Below are positions 7,270 to 10,278 of a stretch of DNA of 10,278 nucleotides, piece after piece. Under the pieces are notes generated by a model that saw nothing but the letters and a program-made list of their open reading frames with translations, was not told the origin of the DNA and searched no databases. A program made the translations under genes and the position numbers. Origin of the DNA: Phoronis ovalis (taxonomy: Eukaryota > Phoronida > Phoronidae); NCBI GenBank assembly GCA_028565635.1, contig JAOXYB010065656.1, positions 1 through 10,278 on the forward strand, read 5' to 3'. Positions within the stretch are counted from its first letter, which is position 1. The number at the start of each line of letters is the position of its first letter.

Positions 7270-7512
7270 TCACTGGACATTTCTTCCAATAAACAAGCCT
7301 CGATCTATAACACCGGCAACTTTGTGAGGTTTGAAAATCCAGTCGTCATCATTATCACTGTCGCCACCATCATGACCACCATCATCATCATCATCATCCT
7401 CGTTATCACCTCCATTATTATCACGGCTACCACCACTGTCATCACTTTCATTTCCACCATAGCCACCTGGGTTATCACTATCATTATCAACATTGTTGTC
7501 AATTGGTGCCAT
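7270..7512 (-). CDS. Asp/Gly/Asn-rich acidic exon
   Basis: A good acceptor (CTGCTTTTTCCACAG) comes directly before ATG GCA CCA. The frame runs 80 codons to a TGA at 7272-7270. Residues 7-57 are almost only Asp, Asn, Gly and Ser, with six consecutive Asp at 39-44 and GGHDGG after them. Residues 58-80 change to an ordinary mix, WIFKPHKVAGVIDRG then LFIGRNVQ. Asp/Gly-rich stretches of this kind occur in calcium-binding secreted proteins, including molluscan shell-matrix proteins, but this one matches none I know. The ATG may be the start, with a 5' non-coding exon, or the exon may be internal in phase 0. The phase does not fit the 7655-7691 exon. A phase-1 donor GCCG|GTGTTA (donor GT at 7306-7305) could link it to the exon at 7127. 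The other frames here read as Met/Val or Ile/Thr runs and are shadows. Confidence 0.45.
   Translation of the reverse strand: MAPIDNNVDNDSDNPGGYGGNESDDSGGSRDNNGGDNEDDDDDDGGHDGGDSDNDDDWIFKPHKVAGVIDRGLFIGRNVQ
7381..7398. repeat. (ATC)6 trinucleotide run inside the acidic exon
   Basis: Six ATC units on the plus strand are GAT codons on the minus strand and give the poly-Asp run. Related CAT/CAC words extend through about 7340-7440. Confidence 0.8.
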
Positions 7513-7654
7513 CTGTGGAAAAAGCAGACATGGACAAAGGAATATTGATTATCTGTGAATAAGCTCACTAGGAATAAGAAACATGATAATTTATTGTTTT
7601 ACATTCAACAACAATGATCCTAAACGTAATGATAAACTATTAGCAATAACAAAC

Positions 7655-7691
7655 CTGTAATGAAAAATAGCAAAATCAGCTGCATTCTCAT
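7655..7691 (-). CDS. Possible signal-peptide first exon
   Basis: On the minus strand an ATG at 7691 starts MRMQLILLFFIT, a short basic start followed by a hydrophobic core. It is followed by the donor ACAG|GTTTGT, which leaves phase 1. A first exon carrying most of a signal peptide and ending in phase 1 is common for secreted animal proteins. The phase agrees with the acceptors at 7127 and 6736. Without splicing the frame runs only 11 more codons to a stop. An upstream ATG overlaps it (ATGTTATGA). The exon is very short and the call rests on composition and phase only. Confidence 0.25.
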
Positions 7692-7924
7692 AACATCAAA
7701 CCGGATCAAAGCCCACTGCTGAAAATCCTGGGACTTCCCCTAAATGAATATAATTGTGCTTATTTTTAGTAAATATTAAATAAATTGTTATGTATAAAAT
7801 GATTTTACTGGGCATTGGATATATATCTCCCAATGAGTATGAGCCATTATATTTCACTATAACTATAAACTATATTTTTGCACAGCAACAAAGTATATGG
7901 ATTCCAATTAACACAAAGTTTTTA
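7692..7924. other. Possible promoter side of the minus-strand gene, nothing specific seen
   Basis: This AT-rich stretch lies upstream of the candidate first exon. It includes a TAAATATTAAATAAATTG run near 7769-7786, but no clear core promoter. A 60-codon plus-strand frame at 7790-7972 enters the next repeat and is thought not to be a gene. Confidence 0.3.
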
Positions 7925-8310
7925 ACATGGCAGCCAATTTGGACTCAAGATGGCTGCCAAATTTCAACCTAAGAACCCAACGAACATTTAAACCAAGTTT
8001 TGTTGAATTGAAGTTGATCCAGTACTTTCCCGAGTTATCATAGAACATGTTTTCACATGGCAACCATTTTGAATTCAAGATGACAGCCAGCTTTTTTAAT
8101 TCAAACTTTCATTTCCAGAATCTAGGAAACATTTTGATTCAAATTTCGTTGAAATCAGCGCACTATCAATGTTGAGAGTTACCAAAAAATATGTTTTTGA
8201 CATAGCCGCTATTTTAGATTATAGATGGCCACCAACCTTCACAATCAAGAATTTTCCATGAAACTTTCCACACAGTATTGTTTAAATCTGATCTTCTGAG
8301 AAATACGTTG
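7925..8310. repeat. Degenerate 130-145 bp repeat with ATGGC-GCC words
   Basis: Three units begin with ACATGG or ACATAG at 7925, 8055 and 8200. Each has a first block like ACATGGCAGCCAATTTGGA, then a TCAAGATGGC-like block, then a TTTTGTTGAA or TTTCGTTGAAATC stretch followed by a CAGTACTTTC or TCTGAGAAATACG-like word. Spacings are 130 and 145 bases, and the units are considerably diverged. Sequences with this CAAGATGGC-GCC pattern are, from memory, common in invertebrate interspersed repeats. Whether this is an old satellite or a repeat-bearing mobile element is not decided. Confidence 0.6.
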
Positions 8311-9320
8311 GACAAAATTTACTGAAGAAAAAAGACAAAAAAAAAATAACTGAACAGATGCAAGAACTATATGGATTCCAGGTCTGTTGTTGGAACCCAT
8401 AAGACTAATTTCAGGATTGTGATGTACAAGTAACCGGCCCGGTTGCTACATGTGATATGTTGACAAGCTAAATGCACTACCCTGCTACATACAACATAAG
8501 GTGAATATGGGATTGTTATGAATGATATGTTAAAGATTTATTTACTGAACTTGTATAAAGTTGGTTAAAATATTTTAGTGGATAAATATTGTATTTCATG
8601 AATCAACTCTGACTCTTAAGTACTACAACTGGTGAATAAAACAATTATAATATTCATCTAACAAGTTATTATCAACATAGCACGCACAATAGAGATTTTT
8701 TTCAAAATGCACAAAAAATACTAAATATTGATCACATAGCTAAAAGTAGTGTAAGGTCAAAAACATTGTAAATCAAAATCAAAAAATTGAGACTTTCCTG
8801 CAATATCTAAATAATTAAGTTCCGCTGGCAGCATGCATTAGAGTTTTCATATAAGTTTCATTATACATACAATGTATTTGTAGATTATTCACCTCCGTTA
8901 CACTTGCTAATTATATAACTAAATATAATACAAAATATATTTGCTATGCATAATTAATAAAAAATGCAAACTGAGGTAAAATAAAAGTAGAGATAAATAA
9001 CACCCTTTCATATACAGGAAATGCAACTTTGAGACAATATGTAACTAGTATAGTACATAGAAATGTATGTATCCACGTAGATATTTTGCATATGACATAT
9101 TCACAACAGACTTGTATGGAATACGTTTTCTTCATTATTCAATTGTTGAAACTATATTGTGTAGTGAAGCATGGTGACAGCAAGTATCTGGCTTCCAGCA
9201 CAAAGCTATGTAAATAGGAAGTTGGTCATGCCGCCATGTGGCACTTTGATTGGTGTGATCAATATATAGTCTCGGTATGCCCAGAAGCGCCTAATGGACT
9301 GTTGAAACCTGGTGTTGAAA
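8311..9320. other. Long stretch without a supported gene
   Basis: This AT-rich stretch has only short open frames (about 60 codons at 8944-9135 minus and 9029-9217 plus, overlapping each other), neither with splice or start support. A short GC-rich palindrome, AACCGGCCCGGTT, lies at 8432-8444. No RNA gene is recognised. Confidence 0.4.
8432..8444. repeat. Short GC-rich hairpin
   Basis: AACCGG, one base, then CCGGTT, in otherwise AT-rich DNA. It lies about 120 bases beyond the 130-145 bp repeat and might mark the end of that element. Confidence 0.4.
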
Positions 9321-9371
9321 CTGAACCGCGAAAAGATTGCTGATACTGAACTGCGCAAAGAATTGTTGATA
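9321..9371. repeat. Diverged 25-26 bp tandem duplication
   Basis: CTGAACCGCGAAAAGATTGC (from 9321) and CTGAACTGCGCAAAGAATTG (from 9346) are adjacent and end with TGCTGATA or TTGATA. The surrounding 9240-9375 is less AT-rich than its neighbours and may be a remnant of a mobile element or an old exon. Confidence 0.7.
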
Positions 9372-9914
9372 TTAATTAGTGAGTGAGTAACAATTAAGAA
9401 TCGATGCAAGAACAATTATGCATCTTCCAATTTGAATATTATACCTTACAGATGTGTTAGCAAAACAAAGCCAGCAAGATAAGTTTAGACTAACAATGAA
9501 TTGGAATAATAAATATTTTCTGTATAAAATAATTAAATAAATTTATAATCTTGCCTTTCTATCAATCCAAGATCAATCAAAGGAATCGAATAATACAGTA
9601 TATATATGTAAAAATACAAGAAAAAAAACACCAGCTGACGGGCCTGGTATACAATAATAATATCTTTCATGATGAATTTTTAAAATATATTTTTTAACAC
9701 TCTTCTGGGCCTGACCAATTTAAAAATAGCGTAATCACAGAATATGATGTTTATATAAAAAACCGGTTCTAATGAGAATTGACACTTTTCCAATTTGTGT
9801 CCAAAGTACCAATTTTTCCAAAATTAACCGTTTTCACCCCTTTATTCAAAAATTAAATACAGTTCTTCACAAAGCCGTACACATTGATGTTTAGATATTC
9901 CTTTTTAGTGTTTC
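9372..9914. other. AT-rich stretch, nothing specific seen
   Basis: No exon, RNA gene or clear repeat is evident. It contains several A- or T-rich runs. Confidence 0.45.
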
Positions 9915-10278
9915 GCTTAAAATTAAGAAATGCTGAGAAGACAAAGTAACAGTTACAATTGTTCAAACTTTATATTGATAGAATATATTTGACAAGTTTA
10001 CCTACACAAAATTACAGAAACATTAATAAGTGGAGCAAATTTTAGTACTTTGCTTAAAATTAAGAAATACTGCTACGTATACATATAGTTACAAATTTTC
10101 AAAACTTTTAGTATAAAATCAAGTTAGCAGTTTGATCCACGCTTAAAATTAAGAAATGCCATCTGCTAAATCAGTACATATTTCAAAACAGTTCTAAAAA
10201 ATAGTATTGTACAAGCTTCACTCTTAAAAATAAGAAATGCTAACAAGACAGAGTAACAATTGCAATTGATACTGATAC
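9915..10278 (+). repeat. Repeat array with a conserved 20-base motif, open at the right edge
   Basis: GCTTAAAATTAAGAAATGCT or a close variant occurs at 9915, 10052, 10141 and 10222. Spacings are 137, 89 and 81. The sequence after the first copy (GAGAAGACAAAGTAACAG) matches that after the fourth (AACAAGACAGAGTAACAA), so the similarity goes beyond the motif. The units are of unequal length and diverged outside the motif. The array probably continues past the window end. Confidence 0.8.

Noticed and set aside
7231-7568. Plus-strand Ile/Thr-rich frame and minus-strand Met/Val-rich frame
   Set aside because: Both are other readings of the GAT/ATC triplet stretch in the acidic exon. The Asp/Gly/Asn frame is the one with a good acceptor and a normal tail.
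8944-9217. Two overlapping 62-63 codon frames on opposite strands
   Set aside because: Lengths are as expected by chance in AT-rich DNA, and no splice, start or composition signal supports either.
9915-10278. CRISPR-like array at the right edge
   Set aside because: Spacing is 81-137 bases and spacers share sequence, as in a diverged satellite.
1-10278. tRNA or rRNA genes
   Set aside because: No GGTTCGAATCC-type B box with a matching A box and no rRNA-like sequence was found by eye.

Overview
This window reads as nuclear DNA of an animal. It is strongly AT-rich, has no dense run of long reading frames, and its few protein-like stretches are short and bounded by good splice sites. Short dispersed repeats, a hairpin-type mobile element and satellite-like repeats fill much of the rest. 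Two fragments carrying an (ACGG/ACAG)-type tetranucleotide tract recall the pearl family of bivalve repeats. A bivalve or other mollusc is therefore my best guess, held with modest confidence. No bacterial-type genes, rRNA or tRNA genes, CRISPR array or recognisable viral gene were seen.

Layout. 1-650: a pearl-like repeat fragment, then a miniature inverted-repeat element of about 330 bp (238-567) with long, nearly perfect terminal inverted repeats. 650-3817: a probable plus-strand gene. It has two Ser/Thr-rich exons (650-754, 2963-3061), both symmetric phase-1 exons, then a possible last exon with a membrane segment (3472-3668) and a poly(A) signal at 3812. A different phase-1 terminal exon (5454-5563) could be an alternative end. 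The introns hold a second pearl-like fragment, a small hairpin and a possible decayed minus-strand coding stretch. 3818-5453: mostly empty, with a perfect 35-bp tandem duplication and a weak candidate for an LTR (4285-4890).

5930-6040 holds a degenerate 31-33 bp tandem repeat. 6225-7691 (minus strand) holds parts of one or two unrecognised genes. In transcription order these are a signal-peptide-like first exon (7691-7655), an Asp/Gly/Asn-rich acidic exon (7512-7270), a short exon that seems to carry a frameshift (7127-6993), and a 129-codon last exon (6736-6348) followed by a poly(A) signal. The plus and minus genes converge.

7925-10278 is repeat-dominated: a degenerate 130-145 bp repeat built around ATGGC(A/T)GCC-like words, a diverged 25-bp duplication, and a repeat with a conserved 20-base motif that runs off the right edge. 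I could not name any gene. The plus-strand product looks like a mucin-like cell-surface or secreted stalk protein. The minus-strand parts suggest an acidic, possibly secreted product plus a soluble domain of unknown function, and whether they belong to one transcript cannot be settled from sequence alone.
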